Part shown: piece after piece, positions 1 to 9,488 of the stretch
How positions within the stretch are numbered: position 1 is the stretch's first letter
Layout of the letters: each line of letters begins with the position of its first letter
DNA from: Vibrio sinaloensis
GTDB taxonomy: Bacteria > Pseudomonadota > Gammaproteobacteria > Enterobacterales > Vibrionaceae
Direction of reading: 5' to 3'
Length of the DNA: 64,000 nucleotides
Assembly (NCBI RefSeq): GCF_000808535.1
Contig: NZ_JWLV01000012.1
Coordinates: 186,001 to 250,000 of the forward strand
Notes under the pieces: model-generated
Told to the model about the DNA's origin: nothing
What the model saw: only the letters and a program-made list of their open reading frames with translations
Databases searched by the model: none
Program-made: the position numbers and the translations under genes

Positions 1-1181
1 CCGTTTTTGAGCTATCGGAAGAGGAACGTCAAGAGCTATCGGCTCATTCCACCGAACTGGGGTTAGAACCTAACTGCCTAACCCATTGTGGCATGCTGCA
101 AGAGATATCCGATCATCGTAGTCGCCAAGATTATTTACTCACTGACAAGCCTCGACTTCCAAGCAGCGAATTAAATCCATTTCGCCACGCTCGTAATCCT
201 AGCTATAACCCGATTTGTTTGTACTTTGATGCTAAGTCTCGTCGAAAAGAGCCAAGGTACCAATTTAAGTCGCCAGTAGAGCTCACCAGCGAAAATGGCG
301 AGAAACTTCAAGGCGCAACGTTAGATCTATCAAAGCATGGGGCGAGCATTCAACTTGCAGAGCCTAGCCGAATGAAAGCGGGCGAGCTGTGTAATATCAA
401 CTTCAAAGAACTTCAGCTCTATGATAAAAAACTGCCGCTTGATGCTGTGCCTTATAAGGTTATCCGTATTAGTCCAGGTGGCAAGCAGCTTCAACTTGCG
501 ATAATTGAAGAGAGCCAGACCATGCGAGTCATTGCGTTCTTTGGCAAATTGATATCTCACAACCAAGAAAAGTTGATAGCGAAAAAAGAGCTGTTGCCAA
601 GCAATAATTTGTTGGAAGGACTGCATGATATTTTGCTCGACAAAGCGGTAAGCGCTCCGGTCTTTGTCGAGAAGAAAGGCAGCAACATGAGGCCAAAAGT
701 GATAGGGGTACACTACCCAATCCCTGCCTATTTAACGCTGTTTGCAAAACTGGGCAACGGACAAAGTTATTCACTAGAGCCGATATACAAGGGGCGTTCT
801 GCTACGCTGCTGGCAGAACCCATGAAGCACATTGAAGGTGCCGAGCCCCAATATCACGAGCTCTACTTAAGCGCCGTCAAATTTGGGACCCGTATTCAAT
901 CTGTTGAGTCGAAGCTGTTAAGTGATTTCAGTGGAATCAAGGAGCGGATAAAGTTCATCAAGAATGCGCAGAATATTGGTGAGTTTTATGCGATCAGAAT
1001 TTGTGGCGCCCCTGTATTTGATCCAATGACCGCATTAGTGCGCAAAGATTTGGAAGAGCTCGCCCAAATTAGCTTGCACAAAGCACGCAACTTAGAAAAA
1101 GAAATTAACGGCATTATTGGTTACGGTGAACTCACCGACATTACAGAAGAGATCTTAATAAGACTTGAACTGACTCAATAG
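1..1181 (+). CDS. plzC: PilZ-domain c-di-GMP binding protein, 5'-truncated by window edge
   Basis: C-terminal part of a PilZ-domain protein, a cytosolic c-di-GMP receptor family that tunes motility and surface behaviour in vibrios. The frame is open to the left edge of the window, so the N-terminus is missing; the ATG at 93 is only the first Met inside it. Counting from that Met, the ligand-binding signature is visible as RKEPR (51-55) followed by DLSKHG (78-83, DxSxxG pattern), in a beta-rich stretch to about residue 130. The remaining ~230 residues show no domain I recognise. The convergent position next to serB matches V. cholerae VC2344/VC2345 as I recall it, which is the reason for the name. 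It ends at a terminator shared with serB. Confidence 0.82.
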   Translation, partial: VFELSEEERQELSAHSTELGLEPNCLTHCGMLQEISDHRSRQDYLLTDKPRLPSSELNPFRHARNPSYNPICLYFDAKSRRKEPRYQFKSPVELTSENGEKLQGATLDLSKHGASIQLAEPSRMKAGELCNINFKELQLYDKKLPLDAVPYKVIRISPGGKQLQLAIIEESQTMRVIAFFGKLISHNQEKLIAKKELLPSNNLLEGLHDILLDKAVSAPVFVEKKGSNMRPKVIGVHYPIPAYLTLFAKLGNGQSYSLEPIYKGRSATLLAEPMKHIEGAEPQYHELYLSAVKFGTRIQSVESKLLSDFSGIKERIKFIKNAQNIGEFYAIRICGAPVFDPMTALVRKDLEELAQISLHKARNLEKEINGIIGYGELTDITEEILIRLELTQ

Positions 1182-1209
1182 AAAAAGGCGAGGATTTCCT
1201 CGCCTTTTT
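1182..1209. terminator. Bidirectional intrinsic terminator plzC/serB
   Basis: A perfect stem (aaaaaggcgagga / tcctcgccttttt) starts directly after the plzC stop codon and lies just before the serB stop. A-tract on one side and T-tract on the other let it work for both convergent genes. Confidence 0.9.
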
Positions 1210-1211
1210 GT

Positions 1212-2192
1212 TTATTTGAGTGGAGAGAAGCTTACTCGCTTTTGCTTGACCAATATCGCAGATAATACGCAGATCAGCCCTCCTAAACCATGATAACGGA
1301 TCGCCGTTTGAGCCTGCTGTTCAACCTTTGGTTTCGCGTGGTAAGCAACGCCTAAACCCGCAGCCGCCATCATGGTTAAATCATTGGCACCATCACCGAC
1401 GGCAATCGTATTGTGTGGCTCGATGTCGTATTGCTCTGCCAGTTGAACAAGAATGTCGGCTTTGGTTTGCGCACTCACCACCTCACCAATCACGTTACCC
1501 GTCAACTTGCCATCGACGATCTCCAACTGATTTGACTGAGCGTGATCCAGTGAAAGCATCTCTTGAAGATGATCTGAAAAGTAAGTGAATCCACCGGAAG
1601 CAATCGCAGTTTTCCAACCGAAACGTTTAAGCGTTTGAATCAGCTCCGGCAAGTCAGGCATCAGTGGTAAAACAGAACGAACTTGCTCCAAAATCGCTTC
1701 ATCTGCGCCAGCCAGTTTGCCCACACGCTGGCGAAGACTTTGTTCAAAATCAAGCTCCCCCTGCATCGCGCGTTCGGTTACTTCGGCCACTTCTTCCCCA
1801 ACACCGGCAAGCTTGGCAATTTCATCAATACACTCAATTTGAATCGCGGTTGAATCCATGTCGAATACAACCAAACCTGGCTTGGATAGATCCGGAATGT
1901 CTTGCAGTCGAGCATAATCCAGCTCTAATGCTTGGAGAATCTCTTCATGCTCCGGCGTCAACTGACCTTCCATCAAGGCAACTTCATACTGACCGACTTT
2001 CCAGACATCGACCACAGAATTGTAGAATCCAGTGAAGAAGTCTATATCTTCAAAGCTTGCTGCAGAAAGGTGTGTACTGTAGACAACCCAACCTGCATTG
2101 GCTTTATCAAACCGTGTAGAAAGGCGAGTTTCTGGTAAGCGATTGATAAGAGGAATGTGACGACGAATGGGTAATGTATTAAACCTGTCCAT
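1212..2192 (-). CDS. serB: Phosphoserine phosphatase
   Basis: Hydrolyses O-phosphoserine to serine, the last step of serine synthesis; cytosolic HAD-superfamily enzyme. I place the start at MDRFNTLPI (2192) because AAGGA lies seven bases upstream and this matches the N-terminus of Vibrio SerB; a further in-frame start at 2222 is less likely. The protein is 326 residues. HAD motifs seen: DMDST (111-115, Asp nucleophile and acid/base), SGG (199-201), GDGAND (266-271). The N-terminal ~100 residues form the ACT-like regulatory region usual in this family. It is divergent from ytjB, as in enterics, and convergent with plzC. Confidence 0.97.
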   Translation of the reverse strand: MDRFNTLPIRRHIPLINRLPETRLSTRFDKANAGWVVYSTHLSAASFEDIDFFTGFYNSVVDVWKVGQYEVALMEGQLTPEHEEILQALELDYARLQDIPDLSKPGLVVFDMDSTAIQIECIDEIAKLAGVGEEVAEVTERAMQGELDFEQSLRQRVGKLAGADEAILEQVRSVLPLMPDLPELIQTLKRFGWKTAIASGGFTYFSDHLQEMLSLDHAQSNQLEIVDGKLTGNVIGEVVSAQTKADILVQLAEQYDIEPHNTIAVGDGANDLTMMAAAGLGVAYHAKPKVEQQAQTAIRYHGLGGLICVLSAILVKQKRVSFSPLK

Positions 2193-2296
2193 GTTTAGAA
2201 TCCTTATTAAACCTTGCAACACGTTAACCTATTGCAATTTGAAAGCGCAAGTCTCAATATGTTGATCCGCTTATTTAATGGATATTTTGGTGCCAA

Positions 2297-2902
2297 ATGG
2301 ACTCATCTCTGTTTTCATTTCGAAACGCAATACGAGCACTTGCCATCCTCTGTTTGGTGGCAATGGTTGCAATTATTGGCGTAAATAGCGTCAAGATCAC
2401 CAAAGGGAACGAGCAGATCCAACAGAATCAGTTGGAGACTCTCACCCAAATTTTGATTTCCCAAGCCTCTCTATCTGCTGGCGATATGATCGTCGCTCAA
2501 GACCAAGAGCGCTTGCTTAAGTTGACTAACCAGTTAGCTAAAGATGCACTTGTGTATGACGCCGCAATCTATGACGCTGAAGGGATTCGTCTCGCCTCAA
2601 GTGAGAGTGCCAAGTCTGTACGTCAGATCCTAGGCTTAGATACTCCACTTGAAACAGCTCGTATTGGTAAGCAGCAGTTAGTCGAACCCATTATTCGCGA
2701 TAACGTCGTCCTGGGCTTTGTTCGCATCACCTTTGAGACCGGCCGTGTAACTGCCTTTTCTGATCACTACTACAGAAAAAGTGATCGCTACATGTACACC
2801 ATGGTGGGAATGAGCTTTATCGCAGGCTTGCTGCTAGCTATTGTGATTCGTCGTAAACCCAAGTCGAAAAGCGAAAACTTACTGCTCAAAGATATGCAGT
2901 AG
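2297..2902 (+). CDS. ytjB: YtjB/Smp family membrane protein
   Basis: Inner-membrane protein of the YtjB (Smp) family, whose role is not well defined. The 201 residues show an N-terminal membrane segment (about 12-30), a periplasmic region (31-165) and a second membrane segment (166-185), then a short basic cytoplasmic tail (RRKPKSKSE). This two-helix sensor-like topology resembles the extracytoplasmic part of signalling proteins, but no output domain is attached. It is transcribed divergently from serB across a ~100 bp gap, the same arrangement as smp-serB in E. coli. No strong Shine-Dalgarno is visible ahead of the ATG. Confidence 0.85.
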   Translation: MDSSLFSFRNAIRALAILCLVAMVAIIGVNSVKITKGNEQIQQNQLETLTQILISQASLSAGDMIVAQDQERLLKLTNQLAKDALVYDAAIYDAEGIRLASSESAKSVRQILGLDTPLETARIGKQQLVEPIIRDNVVLGFVRITFETGRVTAFSDHYYRKSDRYMYTMVGMSFIAGLLLAIVIRRKPKSKSENLLLKDMQ

Positions 2903-2907
2903 AAACA

Positions 2908-2938
2908 AAACAGGGTTGGCATAATGCCAACCCTGTTT
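2908..2938. terminator. Bidirectional terminator ytjB/deoD
   Basis: Hairpin aaacagggttggc / gccaaccctgttt, 13-bp stem with a five-base loop, sits between the convergent ends of ytjB and the deo operon. The flanking A/T runs are short, so termination strength is uncertain. Confidence 0.8.
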
Positions 2939-2988
2939 GATTAAATCGTCGGGAATCAAGGTAAGGAGCTCTCCCTCAGTCAGCTTGA

Positions 2989-3708
2989 TTATTCTGCATC
3001 ACCTAACAACACAGAATCTAGCGCGATGATCATCATATCGTTGAACGTTGTTTGACGCTCATCTGACGTGGTTTGCTCGCCTGTTTTGATGTGGTCTGAA
3101 ACCGTACAAATAGTCAAAGCTTTAGCGCCATACTCTGCACATACGCCGTAGATGCCCGCCGCTTCCATCTCTACGCCTACGATGCCGTACTTATCCATTA
3201 CGTCGAACATTTCTGGATTTGGCGTGTAGAACAATTCTGCCGAGAACAGGTTACCCACTTTCACTTCAATACCACGAGCTTTCGCTGCATCTTCTGCCGC
3301 GCGAACCATTTTGTAGTCTGCGATAGCCGCAAAGTCATGACCTTTGAAACGAATGCGGTTTACTTTAGAATCCGTACACGCACCCATGCCAATCACAACG
3401 TCGCGCACTTTAATATCTTCACTCACCGCACCACAGCTACCGACACGGATGATCTTCTTCACGCCGAAGTCTTTAATAAGCTCAGTCGCGTAAATTGAAC
3501 ACGATGGAATACCCATACCGTGGCCCATTACTGATACCTTACGGCCTTTGTAAGTACCCGTGAAACCGTACATGTTGCGTACGTCACATACCTGTACAAC
3601 ATCTTCCAGGAACGTTTCTGCAATGTATTTCGCACGTAGTGGATCACCCGGCATTAAAACGACATCAGCGAATGCACCCATTTCTGCGTTGATATGTGGA
3701 GTTGCCAT
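2989..3708 (-). CDS. deoD: Purine-nucleoside phosphorylase (DeoD type)
   Basis: Cleaves purine (deoxy)nucleosides with phosphate to free base and (deoxy)ribose-1-phosphate; cytosolic hexameric enzyme. Start chosen at [11 protein letters not shown] (3708), which has AGGAAA upstream and the conserved N-terminal His5; the frame extends 17 codons further but without support. 239 residues, the family length. Seen: GDPLRA (21-26, phosphate loop), RVGSCG (88-93), VEMEA (179-183, ribose binding) and SDH (204-206) with the catalytic Asp205. Last gene of the deoC-A-B-D operon, separated from deoB by a terminator-like hairpin, so its expression may be uncoupled from upstream genes. Confidence 0.97.
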   Translation of the reverse strand: MATPHINAEMGAFADVVLMPGDPLRAKYIAETFLEDVVQVCDVRNMYGFTGTYKGRKVSVMGHGMGIPSCSIYATELIKDFGVKKIIRVGSCGAVSEDIKVRDVVIGMGACTDSKVNRIRFKGHDFAAIADYKMVRAAEDAAKARGIEVKVGNLFSAELFYTPNPEMFDVMDKYGIVGVEMEAAGIYGVCAEYGAKALTICTVSDHIKTGEQTTSDERQTTFNDMMIIALDSVLLGDAE

Positions 3709-3749
3709 GATTTCATTTCCTTTTCTTAATCGGATATAAGTAAGCGATA

Positions 3750-3781
3750 AACAAAACAATAGAGGGACATGCCCTCTATTG
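3750..3781 (-). terminator. Intra-operon terminator-like hairpin, deoB-deoD gap
   Basis: On the minus strand a perfect 10-bp stem (CAATAGAGGG / CCCTCTATTG, loop CATGT) begins 17 bases after the deoB stop and is followed by TTTTGTTT. This looks like a leaky intrinsic terminator or an mRNA 3'-end stabiliser inside the operon. Confidence 0.6.
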
Positions 3782-3798
3782 ATAGTAACGAATTAGAA

Positions 3799-5019
3799 TT
3801 ACAGGAAGTTTTTACCGTAATCCATTGGTGAGGTACCAAAATGGCTTGCTAACGTCTGACCAATATCAGCAAACGTATCACGAAGACCTAAAGAGCCCGC
3901 TGGTACTTTAGCGCCGTAAACAATCACTGGAATATGCTCACGAGTGTGGTCTGTACCTGGCCATGTAGGGTCACAACCGTGGTCAGCAGTAAGAATTAGC
4001 AGATCATCTTCTTCCATCAGCTCCATGACTTCATGGATACGCCCATCAAAGTACTCTAACGCTGCAGCGTAGCCCGCAACATCGCGGCGGTGGCCGTAAG
4101 CTGAGTCGAAATCAACGAAGTTTGTGAATACGATAGTATTGTCACCCGCTTCTTTGATGGCATCTTTTGTTGCATCAAATAGTGCAGGAATGCCTGTTGC
4201 TTTGGTCTTCTTAGTGATACCACAGCCAGCATAAATATCAGAGATCTTACCGATTGAGTGAACTTCACCACCCTTCTCATCAACTAGTTTTTGAAGAATC
4301 GTTGCTGATGGCGGCTCAACGGATAGGTCACGACGGTTACCTGTACGTTCAAACTGGCCTTTACCTGGGCCGATGAATGGACGAGCGATAACACGACCAA
4401 TGTTGTACTCTTCAAGCTCTTCACGAGCGATTTGGCATAGCTCTAATAGGCGGTCTAAACCAAACGTTTCTTCATGACACGCAATTTGGAATACAGAGTC
4501 AGCAGAAGTATAGAAAATTGGCTGACCAGTCTTCATGTGTTCTTCACCCAAGTCATCAAGAACTTGTGTGCCCGACGCATGGCAGTTGCCTAGGAAGCCA
4601 TCAAGACCTGCACGCTCAAGAATGCGGTCTGTCAGCTCTTTCGGGAAGCTGTTTTCTTTATCAGTAAAGTAGCCCCAGTCGAACAAAACAGGCACGCCTG
4701 CAATTTCCCAGTGGCCTGATGGAGTATCTTTACCAGAAGAAAGCTCAGCCGCGTGGCCGTAAGCACCAATAATTTCCGCGTCAGCGTCAAGGCCAGGTGC
4801 AAAGCTACCTGTTGACTCTTTGTGCGCCATCGCAAGACCCAGTTTAGATAGGTTAGGTAGCTTAAGTGCGCCGCTACGATCCGCGTTGTCAGCCAAGCCT
4901 TTGTCACACTGCTCAGCGATATGACCTAGCGTGTCTGAACCCACATCACCAAAATCTTTCGCATCAGCCGTTGCGCCAATACCAAATGAGTCTAAGACTA
5001 AAATAAATGCTCTTTTCAT
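3799..5019 (-). CDS. deoB: Phosphopentomutase
   Basis: Interconverts (deoxy)ribose-1-phosphate and (deoxy)ribose-5-phosphate, linking the phosphorylases to DeoC and the pentose phosphate pathway. Start at [15 protein letters not shown] (5019) with GGAAGAGAG upstream; the open frame runs 35 codons further only because the intergenic repeat is open. 406 residues, the family length. Alkaline-phosphatase-superfamily metal motifs are seen: D10 in [19 protein letters not shown] in the early cap region, and [10 protein letters not shown]...TDHTREHIP near the C-terminus. Lies between deoA (ERIC element in the gap) and deoD. Confidence 0.97.
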   Translation of the reverse strand: MKRAFILVLDSFGIGATADAKDFGDVGSDTLGHIAEQCDKGLADNADRSGALKLPNLSKLGLAMAHKESTGSFAPGLDADAEIIGAYGHAAELSSGKDTPSGHWEIAGVPVLFDWGYFTDKENSFPKELTDRILERAGLDGFLGNCHASGTQVLDDLGEEHMKTGQPIFYTSADSVFQIACHEETFGLDRLLELCQIAREELEEYNIGRVIARPFIGPGKGQFERTGNRRDLSVEPPSATILQKLVDEKGGEVHSIGKISDIYAGCGITKKTKATGIPALFDATKDAIKEAGDNTIVFTNFVDFDSAYGHRRDVAGYAAALEYFDGRIHEVMELMEEDDLLILTADHGCDPTWPGTDHTREHIPVIVYGAKVPAGSLGLRDTFADIGQTLASHFGTSPMDYGKNFL

Positions 5020-5085
5020 TGCTCTCTTCCTATAACTGGCCGAGAGCAAATGCTCAATCGACCAATCTAATAATAATAGTAATTC

Positions 5086-5208
5086 AACTCTAAATAGTTG
5101 GACTTGCAGCAAGGCAACAAGCAAGTGAATCCCCTGAGCATAGCTCGTCTATGTGACTGGGGTGAGCGAGCGCAGTTAACGCCGCTGCAAGTTCAAATAT
5201 GAAGAGTT
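5086..5208. repeat. ERIC (intergenic repeat unit) element
   Basis: Imperfect palindrome of ~123 bp filling the deoA-deoB gap. It contains both hallmark arms of the enterobacterial repetitive intergenic consensus: gtgaatcccctgagcatag and gtgactggggtgagcg. The outer arms also pair (aactctaaatagttggacttgcagc against gctgcaagttcaaatatgaagagtt, with mismatches). One end touches the deoA TAA stop codon. ERIC elements are known from vibrios as well as enterics; they are non-coding and probably move by an undefined mechanism. Confidence 0.88.
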
Positions 5209-6536
5209 TAAAGATCTTCTGCGCGAATCTGACGGTACACTTCTGGCGTTGGCGTATATTCACCACCGATTGTAATCGCCGCTTTCAGTGCGTTAGCCGC
5301 TTCTTGCCACTGCTCTTCATTACGAGCGTGGATAACCGCTAAAGGCTTGTCACTAGACGCTTGTTCACCCAAGCGAATAAAGCCATCAAAACCAACAGCG
5401 TAGTCAATTTCGTCGGTTGCTACGCGGCGACCACCACCCATAGCCACAACAGCCATACCGATCGCACGAGTATCCATAGCAGAAACCACACCTGACTCAT
5501 CAGCGTAAACTGGCTTGATGATCTCTGCTTTTTCTAGGTAGTTATCGTAGTTTTCAACGAAATCGGCTGGGCCACCAAGGCCTGCAACCATCTTACCGAA
5601 GCATTCTGCCGCTTTACCGTTATCCAGAACTGCCATCAGTTTGTTACGCGCGTCTTCCGTATTCTCAGCCAGCTTGCCAAGAACCAGCATTTCCGCACAT
5701 GACGCCATGGTTACTTCTAGAAGACGAGGGTTGCGGTATTCACCGGTTAGGAACTGAACAGCTTCACGAACTTCTACTGCGTTGCCCGCTGAAGAAGCCA
5801 GTACTTGGTTCATGTCAGTAAGAATAGCGGTTGTCTTGGTGCCAGCGCCGTTTGCTACTGCTACGATCGATTTTGCTAGCTCTTCAGAGGCTTCGTAAGT
5901 TGGCATAAACGCACCAGAACCCACTTTTACGTCCATGACTAGAGACTCAAGACCCGCTGCCAGCTTCTTAGACAAGATTGACGCTGTGATTAGCGAGATG
6001 TTATCGACTGTCGCAGTGATATCACGTGTTGCGTATACGCGCTTATCCGCTGGCGCTAAGTCACCAGTTTGGCCGATAATTGCCACGCCTGCGTCTTTGG
6101 TCACATCACCGAATACTTCGTTGGTAGGTGTGATGTTGTAGCCTGGAATGGACTCAAGCTTGTCTAGCGTACCGCCAGTGTGACCAAGACCACGACCAGA
6201 GATCATAGGAACAAAACCGCCACATGCCGCCACCATAGGGCCAAGCATTAGAGATGTTACGTCGCCCACACCACCTGTTGAGTGTTTATCAACGATAGGA
6301 CCGCCAAACTCTTTGTGGCTCCAATCAATCACCATGCCAGAGTCACGCATTGCACACGTTAGTGCGATACGCTCAGGCATTGTCATTTCGTTGAAAAAGA
6401 TTGCCATCGCAAACGCTGCGATCTGACCTTCAGATACAGAATTGTTTGCAACACCTTGAATGAAGAAGTTGATTTCTTCGGCTGTTAGAACTTCGCCGTC
6501 GCGTTTTTTACGAATAATTTCTTGAGGTAAGTACAT
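5208..6536 (-). CDS. deoA: Thymidine phosphorylase
   Basis: Phosphorolysis of thymidine and deoxyuridine to base and deoxyribose-1-phosphate. Start at [14 protein letters not shown] (6536) with GGGAGGAT upstream. 442 residues. The nucleoside phosphorylase signature is clear: KHSTGGVGD (84-92) and [16 protein letters not shown] (113-128), with the glycine-rich alpha/beta domain and the C-terminal ~100 residues typical of the family. The intercistronic gap to deoC holds two hairpins, and the ERIC element follows its stop codon, so the mRNA is segmented on both sides of this gene. Confidence 0.97.
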   Translation of the reverse strand: MYLPQEIIRKKRDGEVLTAEEINFFIQGVANNSVSEGQIAAFAMAIFFNEMTMPERIALTCAMRDSGMVIDWSHKEFGGPIVDKHSTGGVGDVTSLMLGPMVAACGGFVPMISGRGLGHTGGTLDKLESIPGYNITPTNEVFGDVTKDAGVAIIGQTGDLAPADKRVYATRDITATVDNISLITASILSKKLAAGLESLVMDVKVGSGAFMPTYEASEELAKSIVAVANGAGTKTTAILTDMNQVLASSAGNAVEVREAVQFLTGEYRNPRLLEVTMASCAEMLVLGKLAENTEDARNKLMAVLDNGKAAECFGKMVAGLGGPADFVENYDNYLEKAEIIKPVYADESGVVSAMDTRAIGMAVVAMGGGRRVATDEIDYAVGFDGFIRLGEQASSDKPLAVIHARNEEQWQEAANALKAAITIGGEYTPTPEVYRQIRAEDL

Positions 6537-6585
6537 TAGATCCTCCCATGCTTTGAGCAGCAAGGTTGTAAGGTAAAGAGGTAAT

Positions 6586-6610
6586 GTGGAGCAGCGAATC
6601 ACTACTCCAC
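6586..6610 (-). other. Intercistronic hairpin deoC-deoA
   Basis: On the mRNA-sense strand GTGGAGTAG pairs fully with CTGCTCCAC (one G-T) around a seven-base loop. There is no following T-run, so this is more likely an mRNA processing or stability structure than a terminator. A second, shorter dyad (CTCTCG TT CGAGAG, 6634-6647) lies right after the deoC stop. Confidence 0.5.
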
Positions 6611-6649
6611 CAAACAGACTTTATTTTTATCTACTCTCGAACGAGAGAA

Positions 6650-7426
6650 TTAGTAAGCTGCTGGATCAGCAGTCTCGTCTGTCACTTCTAATGTATTAAG
6701 TAGGTTAGTTAGCAGGCTTGACGCACCGAAACGGTAGTGACGTGCATCAACCCAGTTATCACCTAGGATTTCATCAGCCATTGCCAAGTACGCTTGTGCA
6801 TCTTCAGCTGTACGCACGCCACCTGCTGGTTTGAAACCAACTGTTTCTGCAACGCCCATATCGCGAATCACTTCAAGCATCATGCGAGCGTATTCTGGTG
6901 TAGCGTTTACTGGCACTTTACCCGTTGAAGTTTTAATGAAGTCTGCACCTGCTTTGATACAGATTTCAGAAGCTTTCTTGATAAGTGCCTCTTCTTTTAG
7001 CTCACCGGTTTCGATGATCACTTTAAGAAGAATGTCACCACACGCTTCTTTACATTGCTTCACTAGCTCGAAGCCAACTTCTTCGTTACCTGCCATTAGG
7101 GCACGGTAAGGGAATACGACGTCTACTTCATCTGCACCGTAAGCCACTGCCGCTTTTGTCTCAGCAACGGCGATTTCGATGTCGTCGTTACCGTGTGGGA
7201 AGTTAGTTACAGTCGCGATGCGAACTTCTGGTGTACCTTGCTCACGAAGTGTCTTCTTAGCAATAGGAATAAAGCGAGGGTAAATACAGATTGCAGCTGT
7301 GTTACCTACTGCTGATTTTGCGTCATGACATAGTGAAATAACTTTCGCGTCAGTATCGTCATCATTCAGCGTAGTTAGGTCCATTAGTTTAAGTGCACGT
7401 AGTGCTGCTGCTTTTAAATCGCTCAT
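6650..7426 (-). CDS. deoC: Deoxyribose-phosphate aldolase
   Basis: Class I aldolase splitting 2-deoxyribose-5-phosphate into glyceraldehyde-3-phosphate and acetaldehyde. 258 residues beginning [17 protein letters not shown], with CGGAGAT upstream of the ATG. The Schiff-base lysine is K165 in DFIKTSTGK (162-170), the second lysine K199 in GFKPAGG (197-203), and an acidic residue in ADEVDVV (98-104) lines the active site, all as in E. coli DeoC. First gene of deoC-A-B-D. The leader contains no convincing CytR or CRP site close to the start. Confidence 0.97.
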   Translation of the reverse strand: MSDLKAAALRALKLMDLTTLNDDDTDAKVISLCHDAKSAVGNTAAICIYPRFIPIAKKTLREQGTPEVRIATVTNFPHGNDDIEIAVAETKAAVAYGADEVDVVFPYRALMAGNEEVGFELVKQCKEACGDILLKVIIETGELKEEALIKKASEICIKAGADFIKTSTGKVPVNATPEYARMMLEVIRDMGVAETVGFKPAGGVRTAEDAQAYLAMADEILGDNWVDARHYRFGASSLLTNLLNTLEVTDETADPAAY

Positions 7427-7688
7427 TTCTATCTCCGATCAATATTCAAAAATTTTACTGCCCAGCTTGATGATTTCGACTCTAATCAAGCTAGCTTTGC
7501 AGTCATTAATGAACGGACTTGGTTCCTTGAAGACTCAGGGGTAAACAGCGAATTGACCCCTAATTGCTATCCTTGTCACCGCACAGTACCAGTTTGGTCT
7601 ATGGCACAACAATCTGCGATTGAAGTGTCTAACGTGTATGCAGACATGCTGCAACCAACGCTCATCATACTCCTTGTACTCAGTAGCG
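7427..7688. other. Intergenic region upstream of deoC
   Basis: About 260 bp between the xapX-like gene and deoC. I see no convincing -35/-10 pair, no CRP palindrome and no terminator after the xapX-like gene, so deoC may be read through from it. A Shine-Dalgarno-like AAGGAGTATGATG on the minus strand precedes a 31-codon frame, and a longer plus-strand frame is open without a good start; neither is persuasive as a gene. Confidence 0.4.
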
Positions 7689-7859
7689 CTAGCTAAAAAA
7701 CTTCTCAATAATCCATTGATAAGTTATGCCACCTAAGTAAACACCGACAATGCCCATGATTCCTGATAACACAGGTGGAGCAGGTATTGGCAACTTGATG
7801 GCGGAAAACAGGATTCCGACAACAAACCCAGCAAGGGTTGCGAGGATAACTTCATTCAT
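7689..7859 (-). CDS. XapX-domain small membrane protein
   Basis: A 56-residue ORF: an N-terminal hydrophobic glycine-rich helix (about 5-20), the motif KLPIPAPPV (22-30), then a second helix (SGIMGIVGVYLGG, 32-44) and a short polar tail ending EKFFS. This is the XapX (DUF1427) pattern, a tiny two-helix membrane family named from xanthosine utilisation loci; its function is unknown. AGGA lies nine bases upstream of the ATG. It sits between nupC and deoC, which supports a role linked to nucleoside uptake or metabolism (inference). A TATAAT and two LacI-family-like operators lie upstream. Confidence 0.8.
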   Translation of the reverse strand: MNEVILATLAGFVVGILFSAIKLPIPAPPVLSGIMGIVGVYLGGITYQWIIEKFFS

Positions 7860-7890
7860 AAGTTAAGTCCTACTTTCTATAGATATATAC

Positions 7891-7976
7891 ATTATAGATA
7901 TTTGTCGCAAAACTGTAGTGGCTCATAGAGCGCAAACGGTTTGTATCTCAAAAAAGTCGTTGGTTAACGTTTGCTC
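7891..7976 (-). promoter_or_regulatory. Candidate promoter with two LacI-family-type operators
   Basis: Upstream of the XapX gene on the minus strand: TATAAT at 7891-7896, and two sites with the CAAAC/GTTTG core used by PurR/CytR-type regulators, TACAAACCGTTTGCGC (7930-7946) and GAGCAAACGTTAACCA (7961-7976). They would centre near -54 and -85. CytR is the expected regulator for nupC/deo genes, but I cannot tell CytR from PurR here and the -35 box is weak. Confidence 0.4.
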
Positions 7977-8085
7977 GATTCAGTGCATCGGCAAACCTTA
8001 TCCAACTGGACACTCAACTGACTAAGAGTGTCGCGCTCAAGGCGTTTTATAACCTTGAGATTGTTTTACTGCAGCTAGGTACAGA

Positions 8086-8127
8086 AAAACAAAAAGCCCC
8101 GCAGCAAGAAACTTGCTACGGGGCTTT
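8086..8127 (-). terminator. nupC terminator
   Basis: On the minus strand AAAGCCCCGTAGCAAG pairs with CTTGCTGCGGGGCTTT (one mismatch) around a three-base loop and is followed by TTTTTGTTTTT. A strong intrinsic terminator 34 bases past the nupC stop, separating nupC from xapX-deoCABD. Confidence 0.92.
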
Positions 8128-8160
8128 ATAAAACGGCGTCTATATAATCTATCTACTTAA

Positions 8161-9423
8161 TTAGAAAGATAGGAAGAAGCCAGCGATTGTCGCCGCCATT
8201 AGGTTAGATAGCGTACCAGCACAAACCGCTTTAACACCCATACGAGCGATGTCGTGACGACGGTTTGGCGCTAGGCCACCTAGACCACCTAGTAGAATCG
8301 CGATAGAAGAAAGGTTTGCGAAACCACATAGAGCGAATGCGATGATAGCTTGAGTCTTCTCAGACATTACCGCACCTGTTGCTGGAACAACTTGTGCTGC
8401 ATCACCAACGTAAGGTACGAAGTTTAGGTACGCTACGAATTCGTTAACAACCAGTTTCTGACCGATGAATGAACCAGCAAATGTTGCTTCAGCCCATGGA
8501 ACACCGATTAGGAATGCTAGAGGTGCGAACAACCAACCTAGAAGAAGTTCTAGAGTTAGGTTTTCCATACCGAACCAACCGCCAACGCCACCTAGGATAC
8601 CGTTGATAAGAGCGATTAGACCGATGAATGCTAGTAGCATTGCACCAACGTTTAGCGCTAGTTGTAGACCAACTGACGCACCGCCAGCTGCAGCATCGAT
8701 AACGTTAGCAGGCTTGTCATCACCACCGTCGATGTCAGCACCTAGATCTTCTTCTGGAGTATCAACTTCTGGTTTGATGATTTTAGCGAATAGTAGACCA
8801 CCTGGTGCTGCCATGAATGATGCTGCTACAAGGTACTCTAGAGGTACACCCATAGATGCGTAACCCGCTAGTACACCACCAGCTACAGACGCAAGACCAC
8901 CACACATTACTGCAAATAGCTCAGATTGAGTCATTTTAGGAACAAACGGACGAACCACTAGTGGAGCTTCTGTTTGACCTACGAAGATGTTAGCTGCTGC
9001 AGACATTGACTCGGCACGTGAAGTACCTAGTGCTTTTTGTAGACCGCCACCAAGAATCTTGATAACCCACTGCATCACACCGATGTAGTAAAGTACAGAA
9101 ATTAGCGCAGAGAAGAAGATTAGCGTTGGTAGTACTTGGAAAGCAAAGATGAAACCGATACCGTCAACTGAGAAGTTAACTAGGCTGCCGAATAGGAAAC
9201 CAGTACCGTCTTTACCGTAGTCGATCACGTTTTGTACACCAGCTGAGAAACCAGCTAGAAGATCACGACCCCATGGTACGTACAGAACGAAACCACCGAT
9301 GATGAATTGGATAGCAAAAGCGCCACCCACAGTTCTTAGATTGATAGCTTTGCGGTTATCTGACAGTAGTAATGCAATTCCTAGCAATACTGCCATGCCG
9401 ACTAGGCTCATAAACAGGCTCAT
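8161..9423 (-). CDS. nupC: Concentrative nucleoside transporter NupC
   Basis: Sodium- or proton-coupled nucleoside importer of the CNT family in the inner membrane. The 420 residues closely follow the V. cholerae CNT whose crystal structure is known: [17 protein letters not shown] at the N-terminus, the nucleoside-binding GQTEAP (149-154) in hairpin HP1, NEFVAY in the second half, and CGFANLSS with the conserved Asn and Ser near the C-terminus. Multiple membrane helices throughout. AAGGA precedes the ATG. It has its own promoter with a CRP-type site and its own terminator, so it is a separate unit from the deo genes that degrade what it imports. Confidence 0.97.
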   Translation of the reverse strand: MSLFMSLVGMAVLLGIALLLSDNRKAINLRTVGGAFAIQFIIGGFVLYVPWGRDLLAGFSAGVQNVIDYGKDGTGFLFGSLVNFSVDGIGFIFAFQVLPTLIFFSALISVLYYIGVMQWVIKILGGGLQKALGTSRAESMSAAANIFVGQTEAPLVVRPFVPKMTQSELFAVMCGGLASVAGGVLAGYASMGVPLEYLVAASFMAAPGGLLFAKIIKPEVDTPEEDLGADIDGGDDKPANVIDAAAGGASVGLQLALNVGAMLLAFIGLIALINGILGGVGGWFGMENLTLELLLGWLFAPLAFLIGVPWAEATFAGSFIGQKLVVNEFVAYLNFVPYVGDAAQVVPATGAVMSEKTQAIIAFALCGFANLSSIAILLGGLGGLAPNRRHDIARMGVKAVCAGTLSNLMAATIAGFFLSF

Positions 9424-9488
9424 AGTTTATGACTTCCTTATATGTTATTTGTTGGCGTGTTACAAAATGGAGCTCAAAAGCGGAGGCA

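Noticed and set aside
7424..7696. Plus-strand open frame of about 90 codons opposite the deoC leader
   Set aside because: No start codon until near its end and no ribosome site; opposite to the transcription of the locus. Probably chance.
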